Below are positions 52,636 to 61,311 of a DNA stretch of 64,000 nt, in pieces (position 1 is the stretch's first letter; each line of letters opens with the position of its first letter). The notes under the pieces are model-generated. The model did not search any database. It saw only the letters and a list, made by a program, of their open reading frames with translations, and was not told the origin of the DNA. The stretch is from Eubacteriaceae bacterium. GTDB lineage: Bacteria; Bacillota; Clostridia; Oscillospirales; Acutalibacteraceae. Position numbers and translations under genes: made by a program. The stretch covers positions 94,998 through 158,997 of the forward strand of contig JAETRQ010000004.1 in the NCBI GenBank assembly GCA_021770095.1, written 5' to 3'.

Positions 52636-52654
52636 CAGTATCAAAACAGTATCA
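52636..52654 (+). repeat. Integrase arm-type repeat, right copy
   Basis: CAGTATCAAAACAGTATCA, identical to 30028-30046, 61 bp inside the right core. Confidence 0.65.
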
Positions 52655-52713
52655 TTTAAAGTCAGCAAACACTCAAAACCCTGTGTTAAAGCCACTTTTA
52701 AGACTTCTGTTAA

Positions 52714-53694
52714 TTACTCCCACTCAATTGTGCCGCAGGGCTTTGGTGTGAGGTCAAAGAGAACTCTGTTAACGCCTTCAACTTCATTTGTAATGCGGTC
52801 TGTAATGTGTTGAAGGAGTTCGAACGGAACATTTTCAACCGTTGCAGTCATTGCATCAACTGTATTTACCGCACGGAGAATAACAGGATAAGCATAGGTT
52901 CGTTTACCGTCCTTTACACCGACTGATTTGAATTCAGGAACAGCGGTGAAATACTGCCATACTTTGCCTTCAAGACCATTCTTTGCAAATTCTTCACGGA
53001 GAATTGCATCGGATTCACGAACACATTCAAGGCGATCACGTGTGATTGCACCAAGACAACGAACACCGAGTCCCGGACCGGGGAACGGCTGACGGTATAC
53101 CATACCATCAGGAAGACCGAGCGCATTGCCGACAATGCGGACTTCATCTTTAAATAGGAACTTGAGCGGCTCAACAAGTTCAAACTGCAAATCTTCAGGC
53201 AGTCCGCCAACATTGTGGTGTGCCTTTACACCGTCACTTTCAATAATATCAGGATAAATTGTACCTTGTGCAAGGAACTCGATGCCTTCCTGTTTTCTTG
53301 CTTCCTCTTCAAAAACACGAATAAATTCAGCACCAATAATCTTACGCTTTTGCTCAGGTTCTGCAACGCCTGCAAGTTTGTCCAAAAAGCGGTCAACAGC
53401 ATCAACATAAACAAGATTTGCTTCCATCTGATTACGGAAAACCTCAACAACCTGTTCAGGCTCACCTTTACGGAGCAATCCGTGATTAACATGCACACAT
53501 ACAAGTTGCTTGCCGATTGCTTTAATCAGCAAGGCTGCGACAACAGAGGAATCCACGCCGCCTGAAAGTGCAAGGAGAACCTTTTTGTCTCCTACCTGTT
53601 TTTGAATTTCAGCAACCTGCTCAGCAATAAATGCATCTGCAAGTTCTTTTGTGCTTATACGTACCATTGATTCGGGTCTCTTGTTATTATCCAT
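52714..53694 (-). CDS. GMP synthetase subunit without glutaminase domain
   Basis: 326 residues from ATG 53694, with GGAGG upstream; the track start adds 24 doubtful residues. It starts directly in the ATP-pyrophosphatase domain ([12 protein letters not shown]) and ends with the dimerisation domain (KPCGTIEWE). The glutamine amidotransferase half is missing. It could use free ammonia or a separate GuaA glutaminase subunit as in archaea. Its last codons form the attachment site of the mobilizable element and are intact. Sequence divergence from the full-length enzyme at 28 kb is considerable. Confidence 0.92.
   Translation of the reverse strand: MDNNKRPESMVRISTKELADAFIAEQVAEIQKQVGDKKVLLALSGGVDSSVVAALLIKAIGKQLVCVHVNHGLLRKGEPEQVVEVFRNQMEANLVYVDAVDRFLDKLAGVAEPEQKRKIIGAEFIRVFEEEARKQEGIEFLAQGTIYPDIIESDGVKAHHNVGGLPEDLQFELVEPLKFLFKDEVRIVGNALGLPDGMVYRQPFPGPGLGVRCLGAITRDRLECVRESDAILREEFAKNGLEGKVWQYFTAVPEFKSVGVKDGKRTYAYPVILRAVNTVDAMTATVENVPFELLQHITDRITNEVEGVNRVLFDLTPKPCGTIEWE
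52715..52725 (-). repeat. Candidate attR core in the GMP synthetase 3' end
   Basis: GAGTGGGAGTA covers the last codons and most of the stop. It differs from the left core by one base. Confidence 0.6.
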
Positions 53695-53822
53695 TTTAAA
53701 TTCCTCCGGATAAAAATAAATTAATTCTGTATTTTCAGTATAACATAAACTTAATTTTGACGTCAATATACAATCAGAAAGAATAAACTCCTCTGCAATG
53801 AATTACAGAGGAGCAAATTTAT

Positions 53823-54653
53823 TTATGCTAAATATTCGGAAACATTTTCATAATCTTTAACTTTTTCATGGTTATTTTCGATAATTCTTTCCGTAAATGA
53901 AAGTTTATTTTTCCTCTTTTTGAGAGATTCGGTAAATCTTCTTGATACAGCAATAAATATAATAAAGATATATGGCATACCAAGATTTGTCTCAAGCAGA
54001 GAATTAATAATCATAGGCGAAATTGCGCTTACATCCATACCGGTAACTCCAAGATTAGCCGAACGAATACCGCCAAGATACAAGCCTATTTCCCAACCGG
54101 CCTGCACAAGAATACCGATTATCAGCAGCCATGGTATATTAACCCGTTCATCTTTCTTTTTGCGTGACATATTCCAAACGAACAGCAATACATATCCAAC
54201 AAACAATATCAATGCCATCCATCCATGATATGCACCTGTTTCACGCCAGATTGTGATGGTGTAATTATGCGGACCGAAGGTTTTTGTCAACAGCGGACAG
54301 CATATCCACCAACCAAGAATAAGCGTCGTCCATTCAAAAAGATTTTTATCTCTTGAAATCCAAAGCCATATCCATGCAAAGTTTGTAAATCCGTAACTCA
54401 TCGACATCCACATAAGCACCCAGAACAATTGACTCTCAGTGCCTTCAACACCATTCATAAGCAAATGACGGGATCCGGTTGCAAGATGGAATATTCCGAA
54501 ATCAACAATCTGATAAAGAATACCCGCCAGCACACCGACGATAACGGTTGTGTACTTCTTTTTATAGAGTAATAATCCTATAAAAAGAACAAGGAACGCA
54601 ATGTCAAGCCACATATAAAAAGGCTCAAACACTCTTTGTGCAACAACTTCCAT
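53823..54653 (-). CDS. Hypothetical integral membrane protein
   Basis: 276 residues with about seven hydrophobic helices and many Trp residues (FTNFAWIWLWI, LILGWWICCPLL). The C-terminal 45 residues are charged and cytoplasmic. It resembles small enzyme-like membrane proteins of Clostridia, but I do not recognise a family. No operon partner is evident. Confidence 0.8.
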   Translation of the reverse strand: MEVVAQRVFEPFYMWLDIAFLVLFIGLLLYKKKYTTVIVGVLAGILYQIVDFGIFHLATGSRHLLMNGVEGTESQLFWVLMWMSMSYGFTNFAWIWLWISRDKNLFEWTTLILGWWICCPLLTKTFGPHNYTITIWRETGAYHGWMALILFVGYVLLFVWNMSRKKKDERVNIPWLLIIGILVQAGWEIGLYLGGIRSANLGVTGMDVSAISPMIINSLLETNLGMPYIFIIFIAVSRRFTESLKKRKNKLSFTERIIENNHEKVKDYENVSEYLA

Positions 54654-54767
54654 AAAAAACTTCTCCTACATTATATATTTTATATTTTTAGTTTAACACA
54701 TATAAAACCATAATGCAATTAAAGATTGATATTATATAATCCTAAAATGTAAAAATTAAGAAAAATA

Positions 54768-54804
54768 AAAAACGTCATAAAGCATAATGCCTTATGACGT
54801 TTTT
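54768..54804 (-). terminator. purA terminator
   Basis: AAAAACGTCATAA and TTATGACGTTTTT, a 13-bp stem with T-runs on both strands. Confidence 0.85.
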
Positions 54805-54832
54805 ACATAACTTATATACGGATATACGAATA

Positions 54833-56113
54833 TTATTTATTTCTGTAAATGATTGCTTCTCGCTCCGGACCGTTTGATACCATCGTGATTGGATAACCGA
54901 GTTCACTTTCAATAAACTCAACATAATCCTTTGTTTCCTGCGGAAGATCATCATAATTCCTGATACCGCGGATGTCACAGTGCCAGCCCTTCATAGTTTT
55001 AAGAACAGGCTTACATTTCTTGAGAGTAGGTGTTGTCGGGAAATCTTTTGTTATTTCTCCGTCAACTTCATAACCTGTACAAATCTTGATTTCTTCAAGA
55101 TAAGAGAGACAGTCAAGTGCGGTCATAACCACTTGAGTTGCACCCTGACATGCTACACCGTAACGGGTTGCAACACAGTCGAACCAGCCGACTCTTCTCG
55201 GTCTGCCTGTTGTTGCACCGAATTCACCTTTGTCACCGCCGTGAATACGAAGTTCCTGTGCTTCCTCTTCATCAAGAATTTCCGAAACAAATTCGCCTGC
55301 ACCTACTGCTGAAGAATATGCCTTTGTTACAACAACAATATCCTCAATGGAATGAGGCGGAAGTCCTGCGCCCACCGCACCGTATCCTGCCAAAGTGGAT
55401 GATGAAGTAACCATCGGATAAATACCGAAATCAGGGTCTTTAAGTGTTCCGAGCTGTCCTTCAAGAAGAATATTTTTCCCTTCTTTGAGTGCATTCATAA
55501 GATAAGTATGTGTATCACAAACATAAGGCGCAATCTTTTCCCTATATTCAACACAGGTATTATAAAGTTCCTCTTCATCCAGAAGCGGTTTATTATATAC
55601 ATATTTAAAAGTAAGGTTTTTAAGCGTACAGATATTACTAATCTTTGCCTTTAAAGTTTCATCATCAAAAAGTTCATTAACCTGAATACCGATTTTGGCA
55701 TACTTGTCACTGAAGAAAGGTGCAATACCTGATTTTGTTGAACCAAAAGCATTTTTACCAAGTCTTTCTTCTTCATAAACATCCTGAAGAATATGATACG
55801 GCATAAGGATCTGTGCTCTTTCACTGACAAGAAGCTTTGGATTAAGCCCTGCCTTTTTTACATCCTCAAGTTCTGTTAAAAACTTATTGATGTCAAGTGC
55901 AACACCATTGCCGATAATACAGGTTGTGTGGTCATAGCACACGCCTGACGGCATTAAGTGAAATGCAAATCTGCCATGCTCATTGATAATAGTATGCCCT
56001 GCGTTTGCGCCGCCCTGAAAACGAATAACAATGTCACTCTGACCTGCAAACATATCGGTGATTTTGCCCTTGCCTTCATCGCCCCAGTTTGCGCCAACAA
56101 TTGCTCTTACCAT
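54833..56113 (-). CDS. purA: Adenylosuccinate synthetase
   Basis: 426 residues from ATG 56113 (GGAG upstream); the track start adds a non-family 22-residue extension. Motifs: GANWGDEGKGKITDM (catalytic Asp, P-loop), GGANAGHTI (catalytic His), ATTGRPRRVGWFD. It makes adenylosuccinate from IMP, Asp and GTP. With the GMP synthetase gene nearby it forms a loose IMP branch-point neighbourhood. Confidence 0.97.
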   Translation of the reverse strand: MVRAIVGANWGDEGKGKITDMFAGQSDIVIRFQGGANAGHTIINEHGRFAFHLMPSGVCYDHTTCIIGNGVALDINKFLTELEDVKKAGLNPKLLVSERAQILMPYHILQDVYEEERLGKNAFGSTKSGIAPFFSDKYAKIGIQVNELFDDETLKAKISNICTLKNLTFKYVYNKPLLDEEELYNTCVEYREKIAPYVCDTHTYLMNALKEGKNILLEGQLGTLKDPDFGIYPMVTSSSTLAGYGAVGAGLPPHSIEDIVVVTKAYSSAVGAGEFVSEILDEEEAQELRIHGGDKGEFGATTGRPRRVGWFDCVATRYGVACQGATQVVMTALDCLSYLEEIKICTGYEVDGEITKDFPTTPTLKKCKPVLKTMKGWHCDIRGIRNYDDLPQETKDYVEFIESELGYPITMVSNGPEREAIIYRNK

Positions 56114-56331
56114 TACTAATTCTCCTAAACAAAAAAATAGAACTGCGAAAACAAACTGTATGAATCCGCTGTTACTCATTAATTATATTATATAGCACTA
56201 TTATTGTCAATGCAATTATTGGTGGATTTTGCCGCTGTGTGTCTGATAATTTTTAGTTATTATGGCAGTTGTAAAGGTAAAAAAATTATGATATTATAGA
56301 AATAATAAAACAAAAACAGAGGACAACGGGA

Positions 56332-57714
56332 ATGAAAATTTACAATGTTATGCAATATGGTGCCAAGGGTGATGGTGTTACCAATGACGCATTTGCAATA
56401 CAGCACGCAATCGACGACTGCTCAAAAAACGGCGGAGGACGTGTCGTTCTTCCGAGCGGACGTATATTTTATTCAGAATCAATCAGACTAAGAAAAAACG
56501 TTGATTTTCATATTCAGAAAGGTGCGTCAATAAAAGCAACCGGCAATATTGACGGATATATCAGACCAAACAAACTGATTAATGATCCAAAAACAGCACT
56601 GATCGGCAATCCTGTCACAGGCAAACCGAGTTTTGTTTTTATATACGGATACGAGGCAGATAACTGCACCATAAGCGGCGAGGGTACAATTGACGCTAAC
56701 GGGCACGCTTTTGTGGCACGAAAAGACCAATATTACGTTACAGGTGATTTTTATCCCAGACCGACTGTAATTTATATTGAAAAAAGCAATCACATCACAT
56801 TCAAAAACTTCACGGTTATTGATGCTCCGTTCTGGACTCTGCATCCTGCAGGATGCGATGATGTGCTGATTGACAAAATCAGAATTCTCAATGACCTTGA
56901 TGTTGCCAACAGTGACGGAATTGACCCTGATCATTGTTCAAATGTCAGAATTACAGGCTGTCACATTACATGTGCAGATGACTGTATCTGTCTTAAAGCA
57001 TCAAACGGCAATATGGAATATGGTGATTGTGAAAATATTATTATTGATAACTGCACACTTATATCAACTTCTGCCGCCATTAAAATCGGAACAGAAGGTG
57101 TCGGAAATTTCAGAAATGTTATTGTTTCCAACTGTATAATCAGCAAATCAAACCGTGGTATTTCCATCCAAATCCGTGACGGCGGATGTGTTGAAAACGT
57201 CACATACCAAAACATTATAATTGAAACACGGAGATTTTGTCCTGACTGGTGGGGAACGGCAGAACCGATTGTTATTACCACCTTTAACCGTGATGAAAAC
57301 ACACAAAGCGGAACAATCAAAAACATCCGATTTTTCAACATCACAACTAAGGGCGAGAACGGTGTTCTCATCCATGGCAATGCAGACAATATAATTGAAG
57401 ACATCTCGTTTGAAAACTGCCGTATTGAACTCACCAAAACGAGCAAATGGCCCTGCGGACTCTATGACCTGAGACCATGTCTTGACTGGGGCGTTGAAAA
57501 ATATAACAACTCTGCTTTCTTCATCCGGTATGCCAAAAATATTACTATCGAAAAGACCGGAACAGGATGGGGAAACATCTGTGACAATTATAAACATGCA
57601 ATTGATGCAGAAAATGTTGAAAACCTCAGCCTGATAAGATTCAGCGGCGAAGCAGCAGACTTGATGACAGACAAGTACAAATTCAGCAATGTCAAATATT
57701 CGGAGGTAGAATAA
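56332..57714 (+). CDS. GH28-family glycosidase (polygalacturonase-like)
   Basis: 460 residues. A parallel beta-helix with the pectate-lyase-like opening YGAKGDGVTNDAFAIQHAID and the GH28 motifs NSDGIDP and ADDCICLKAS, which hold the three catalytic Asp. The usual GHG and RIK motifs appear as GTEG and RGISIQIRDGG, as in a Firmicute subgroup. No signal peptide, so it acts inside the cell on imported oligosaccharides, perhaps rhamnose- or galacturonate-containing. It is followed by a coupled SecB-like gene. Confidence 0.88.
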   Translation: MKIYNVMQYGAKGDGVTNDAFAIQHAIDDCSKNGGGRVVLPSGRIFYSESIRLRKNVDFHIQKGASIKATGNIDGYIRPNKLINDPKTALIGNPVTGKPSFVFIYGYEADNCTISGEGTIDANGHAFVARKDQYYVTGDFYPRPTVIYIEKSNHITFKNFTVIDAPFWTLHPAGCDDVLIDKIRILNDLDVANSDGIDPDHCSNVRITGCHITCADDCICLKASNGNMEYGDCENIIIDNCTLISTSAAIKIGTEGVGNFRNVIVSNCIISKSNRGISIQIRDGGCVENVTYQNIIIETRRFCPDWWGTAEPIVITTFNRDENTQSGTIKNIRFFNITTKGENGVLIHGNADNIIEDISFENCRIELTKTSKWPCGLYDLRPCLDWGVEKYNNSAFFIRYAKNITIEKTGTGWGNICDNYKHAIDAENVENLSLIRFSGEAADLMTDKYKFSNVKYSEVE

Positions 57715-58121
57715 TGGTTGAACTCAAGGGATATAAAGTAAACAAACTCGAAATTGAAAACAAAGTTAAACTCGGCACAAATCTCAAACTGCAGAACCAG
57801 TTGAAATATAATGTAAATTATATGGACGATAACAAAACCTGCATTGGTGCAATGGAACTGAGAATTATTGATGCAGACCTTAATCCGTTTGAAGTCAAAA
57901 TTGAGATGGTGGCTGAATTTGCATATGGCGATAACGATGAAAAAGCGGATATTCATACAACATCATTTGATCAATTGTTCCCATTCGTAAGACAAATTGT
58001 TCACACGGTTACCGCATTCACAGGTATGCCCGGATTAATGATACCGATTATGAAACTCAATAAAGATACTGTTAAAGTAAATAATGCACCGCAGGAGAAA
58101 GAAAACTCACCTTTGAACTGA
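57714..58121 (+). CDS. SecB-like protein
   Basis: 135 residues. The stretch FDQLFPFVRQIVHTVTAF and GMPGLMIP resembles the C-terminal part of SecB-type chaperones (LFPxxRxxVxxxTxxxGxP), and the first half is mostly beta. SecB is usually absent from Firmicutes, so this is a divergent member of the fold, perhaps a dedicated chaperone. Its ATG overlaps the end of the GH28 gene. The client is unknown. Confidence 0.65.
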   Translation: MVELKGYKVNKLEIENKVKLGTNLKLQNQLKYNVNYMDDNKTCIGAMELRIIDADLNPFEVKIEMVAEFAYGDNDEKADIHTTSFDQLFPFVRQIVHTVTAFTGMPGLMIPIMKLNKDTVKVNNAPQEKENSPLN

Positions 58122-58130
58122 ATAAAACAA

Positions 58131-58170
58131 AAACACTGTGAACCAAATCGGTGACACAGTGTTTTATTTT
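58131..58170 (+). terminator. Terminator of the GH28-SecB-like operon
   Basis: AAACACTGTG and CACAGTGTTT around a 14-base loop, followed by TATTTT. Confidence 0.75.
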
Positions 58171-58264
58171 TATAAAAATTGTTATATTTTGTCAAAAACT
58201 TGTTTACACTTAGTTTAAAAATATTGCCGCTTTATATGATAAAATTAAACAAGGAGTTGATTTG

Positions 58265-59044
58265 ATGAAGAAAAAGATACCCACAGTAATCCGTATCATA
58301 ATCCAAATACTATTAATTGGCGGCGGTGCATATTATTTTTACAGATTTGCAGCCTTAGCATTCATAAGAATTATAAATATTGCAAATATCCTTGGTGTCA
58401 TAATGTCTTTGGCGGCAATTCTGATTGGCATATATATGAAGAAAATCATCAAATTCTGCAAAAAACATTACAAAAGCAAAAAGGGTAAAATCCTCTTAAA
58501 CTCCTTTTTTACTGTTTTTGCTATAGGAATACTTTGCTTCAGCCTTGCACTCGGCAGTGTTATCACCAGTGCGAATACCAACGCAGATGAGCAGGATACA
58601 ATCATCGTACTCGGCTGTGCTGTTTACAGTTACACACTGAAATGCAGAGTAAATGCAGCATATGAATATCTTGAAAAAAATCCGGACAGCGTCGCGGTCC
58701 TTTCAGGCGGACAAGGCAGCAATGAGCCGATTTCAGAGGCGCAGGCAATGTTCAATATGCTGACCGAAAAGGGAATTGAGCCTGAAAGATTATATCTTGA
58801 AGATACCAGTGTTAATACAGATACAAACATCAAAAACTCTATAAAAATAATTGAGGAAAATAATCTTGATAAAGACGTGGCAGTTGTATCATCAGACTAT
58901 CACCTTAAGCGTGCAACAATGATTTGTGAAAAAAACGGACTTAAAAATCCGCACCGAATCAGTGCCCCCTCAACATATAACGACAAACCGACTTTTTATC
59001 TGAGAGAAGTGATGGGTGTTGTTAAGGAGGTACTTGTCAAATGA
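58265..59044 (+). CDS. YdcF-family DUF218 membrane protein
   Basis: 259 residues from ATG 58265 (AAGGAG upstream). Three membrane helices at the N-terminus, then a DUF218 domain with IIVLGCAV, VLSGGQGSNEPISEAQAM, ERLYLEDTSVNTDTNI and VSSDYHLKRA. The family includes SanA-type proteins linked to envelope integrity. It overlaps the next gene by 4 bp. Confidence 0.88.
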   Translation: MKKKIPTVIRIIIQILLIGGGAYYFYRFAALAFIRIINIANILGVIMSLAAILIGIYMKKIIKFCKKHYKSKKGKILLNSFFTVFAIGILCFSLALGSVITSANTNADEQDTIIVLGCAVYSYTLKCRVNAAYEYLEKNPDSVAVLSGGQGSNEPISEAQAMFNMLTEKGIEPERLYLEDTSVNTDTNIKNSIKIIEENNLDKDVAVVSSDYHLKRATMICEKNGLKNPHRISAPSTYNDKPTFYLREVMGVVKEVLVK

Positions 59045-59532
59045 ACAAAAAACTTTTCTTAACATTAACAACATTTTTGGCTATTTCTGCTTTACCGATT
59101 ACGGTCTACGCAAATTCATCATGGTATTGGATAAGCAACAGCAGACCTTGGGATATTCTGCCGATTGTTGCAGTTGCAACAATAATAATTGAAGTATTCA
59201 TAATTAATAAATTCGGTAAAGTAAATAAATTATACAAAACTGCTTTTGCCGTAATAATTGCCAACCTGCTTTCATTTGCTATGCCGTATATACTAAGATG
59301 CTTTAATGAATTATACGATTTTGAACAAATGATAAACAACACACCATCTTATACTGTCACAGCTGTATTTTTATTAATGACCTTAATAATTGAAATGCCT
59401 TTTGTTTATTTTTCCCTACAAAAAAGCAGCGATAATCAAAAGCACTTAATTTTATCCATATTAAGCAGCAATGTTGCAACTACTATTCTTGTTGCAGCAA
59501 CAGAAAGAATAATATGCAAAGGAACTTGGTAA
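59041..59532 (+). CDS. Hypothetical membrane protein
   Basis: 163 residues, with an N-terminal signal-like helix and three further membrane segments (TAFAVIIANLLSFAM, AVFLLMTLIIEMPFVYF). Overlaps both neighbours by a few bases, so it is in an operon with the YdcF-like and TrmO genes. No family recognised. Confidence 0.75.
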   Translation: MNKKLFLTLTTFLAISALPITVYANSSWYWISNSRPWDILPIVAVATIIIEVFIINKFGKVNKLYKTAFAVIIANLLSFAMPYILRCFNELYDFEQMINNTPSYTVTAVFLLMTLIIEMPFVYFSLQKSSDNQKHLILSILSSNVATTILVAATERIICKGTW

Positions 59533-60203
59533 TGAAGCCTATCGGAAAAATTTATACGGATTTGCCTGACAAATTCGGTGTACCGAGACAGAGCGGACTG
59601 GTAAAAGATTTGACAGGGAAAATTGTTTTTGAGCCTGAATACAGTGTTAAAGAGGCATTTGAGGGAATTGAAGAATTCTCACATTTATGGATATTGTGGG
59701 AGTTCAGCGAAAATGTCCGCGAAAAATTCTCGCCTACTGTTCGTCCGCCGAAACTGAATGGAAACAAACGCAAAGGCGTTTTTGCCACACGTTCACCATT
59801 CAGAGCAAATCCAATCGGTTTATCCTGTGTTAAACTTGAGAAAATTGAATATACAAAAGACAAGGGAACCATACTTTATGTCAGCGGAATTGATATGAAA
59901 AATGAAACTCCGATTTATGACATTAAGCCGTATATCACATACACGGACAGTCATCCTGAAGCAATACAGGGATTTGCAGAAAATTATAAAGATTATGAAA
60001 TTGAGGTCGTTTTCCCTGAACATCTGCTGGATATTATCCCGAGTGAAAAGCAAGCAGGAATAATCGGAATATTAAAACAGGACCCACGTCCTGCATACCA
60101 GAATGACCCTGACAGAATATACGGTGTTAAATATATGAACTTTGATGTTCATTTCAGGGTTGAAAATCATATTCTGACAGTAATAAAAATTGATACTATA
60201 TAA
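59532..60203 (+). CDS. trmO: TrmO (TsaA/YaeB) tRNA methyltransferase-like protein
   Basis: 223 residues from ATG 59532, which overlaps the previous stop (TAATG). The VirR/UPF0066 motifs are clear: PIGKIYTD, HLWILWEFSEN, GVFATRSPFRANPIGLS and DIKPYITYTDS. TrmO N6-methylates the t6A37 base of tRNA-Thr in other bacteria. The length agrees with full-length TrmO. Confidence 0.9.
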   Translation: MKPIGKIYTDLPDKFGVPRQSGLVKDLTGKIVFEPEYSVKEAFEGIEEFSHLWILWEFSENVREKFSPTVRPPKLNGNKRKGVFATRSPFRANPIGLSCVKLEKIEYTKDKGTILYVSGIDMKNETPIYDIKPYITYTDSHPEAIQGFAENYKDYEIEVVFPEHLLDIIPSEKQAGIIGILKQDPRPAYQNDPDRIYGVKYMNFDVHFRVENHILTVIKIDTI

Positions 60204-60208
60204 AGGAC

Positions 60209-60266
60209 AAAACCATCTGTAAATCGGCTGAGGTACAACAGCGAATTTTTCACAGATGGTTTTTTA
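60209..60266. terminator. Terminator between trmO and birA
   Basis: AAACCATCTGT and ACAGATGGTTTTTT pair around a loop of about 30 bases, between convergent genes. Confidence 0.7.
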
Positions 60267-60296
60267 TGATTATATATTGTCAACCGTCGTTTTTAA

Positions 60297-61244
60297 TTAA
60301 TATTCCATTTTTCTTATACTTATTTCACCGCTTCTGAGCGTAGTAACTGTACCGTCATCAAGTTTGACAACAAGTCCGCCTGTTTCATCAATCTCAATTG
60401 CAGTGGCAGGGGTCACCTTTGAATTCTGTATAAACTTTATTCTTTCCCCAATAACAAGAGAATGGCTGCGATAATAGTCAATAAAACTTTTATAATCCCC
60501 GCCGGCAATATGGAGCAGTTCATCCACCGTTTTTGCAATCAATCTGTTGCGGTCAACATCAGCATTGAGACAACCTGCATTATCCACCCCGTCAGGAAAA
60601 GAATGTGTACTTATATTAATACCTATACCGATGATAACGCTGTCAACAATTCCTTCCTCAAAATTTGTGATTGCTTCGGTCAGAATACCGCATATTTTTT
60701 TATTATCCACATAAACATCGTTAACCCATTTTATTTTGGGCTGTTTATCGGTAAGCTGCTCAATCGCCTTACACACTGCAACAGATGCAGCCGTTGTTGC
60801 AGTTACAGCATTTTTCAGTGCAGCATGAGGTCTTATCACCAGACTGAAATAAACACCGGTTGCAATCGGAGAATAAAAGGTTTTCCCCTGTCTGCCTCTG
60901 CCTGCTGTCTGTTCATCTGCAGTCACAAGGAACACACCATATTGTCCGTCGGCAAGCATACGCTTGCACTCATTATTGGTTGAATCCACACAATCCAGGC
61001 ATATAACATCAATATCATTTTTCAAATAGGATTTAATACTCTGTGCAGACACAACATCATTATTGTCAGTCAATTTATATCCTTTATTTGTGACGGCATC
61101 AATATCATATCCGTCATGAATTAAAGATTTTACGGCTTTCCACACGGCGGCACGGCTTTTACCAAATTTCTTTGCCAACTGTTCACCGCTTATGTAATCA
61201 TTGCTTCTTAACAGAGAATAGAGAATATCTTTTTTCAGTGACAT
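60297..61244 (-). CDS. birA: Biotin-protein ligase/biotin repressor BirA
   Basis: 315 residues. The N-terminal winged helix (SGEQLAKKFGKSRAAVWKAV) makes it a likely biotin-responsive repressor. The ligase domain has ADEQTAGRGRQGKTFYSP and KWVNDVYVDNKKICGIL, the biotin-AMP site. The C-terminal SH3-like domain contains RSGEIS. It attaches biotin to carboxylases and controls biotin genes. Confidence 0.95.
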   Translation of the reverse strand: MSLKKDILYSLLRSNDYISGEQLAKKFGKSRAAVWKAVKSLIHDGYDIDAVTNKGYKLTDNNDVVSAQSIKSYLKNDIDVICLDCVDSTNNECKRMLADGQYGVFLVTADEQTAGRGRQGKTFYSPIATGVYFSLVIRPHAALKNAVTATTAASVAVCKAIEQLTDKQPKIKWVNDVYVDNKKICGILTEAITNFEEGIVDSVIIGIGINISTHSFPDGVDNAGCLNADVDRNRLIAKTVDELLHIAGGDYKSFIDYYRSHSLVIGERIKFIQNSKVTPATAIEIDETGGLVVKLDDGTVTTLRSGEISIRKMEY

Positions 61245-61286
61245 TGTTAACTCCTTTGTTCAAACAGGTTTACAATCCGGTCAATC

Positions 61287-61310
61287 AAAAAGCACCATAA
61301 TGGTGCTTTT
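61287..61310 (-). terminator. degV terminator
   Basis: AAAAGCACCAT and ATGGTGCTTTT, a perfect stem; on the minus strand TTTTTGATT follows. Confidence 0.8.
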
Positions 61311-61311
61311 A

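Larger units (their letters stand above)
52343..52713. other. 370-bp right junction region
   Basis: No intact gene. In order it holds an 11-bp-stem hairpin GGAGGGTAACC/GGTTACCCTCC at the transposon's right end (52381-52417) enclosing its inverted repeat, the last 31 codons of IS3 orfB (52418-52513) and the IS3 right repeat (52595-52610). The right integrase arm repeat (52636-52654) and the approach to attR follow. Confidence 0.75.
29916..52725. mobile_element. Integrative mobilizable element in the 3' end of a GMP synthase gene
   Basis: Bounded by TATTCCCACTC on the left and TACTCCCACTC, the last codons of the GMP synthetase gene, on the right. A 19-bp repeat CAGTATCAAAACAGTATCA lies just inside each end in the same orientation. 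It encodes a tyrosine integrase, an excisionase-like protein, an XRE regulator, a MobV relaxase, MobC and a RepA-like ATPase, but no conjugation machinery, so it would be mobilised by a helper. Cargo is SIR2-HerA and DpnII-type restriction-modification. Without the later IS3 and transposon insertions it would be about 12 kb, with the integrase next to the right end as expected. The 3' end of guaA is a known island hotspot. Confidence 0.7.
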
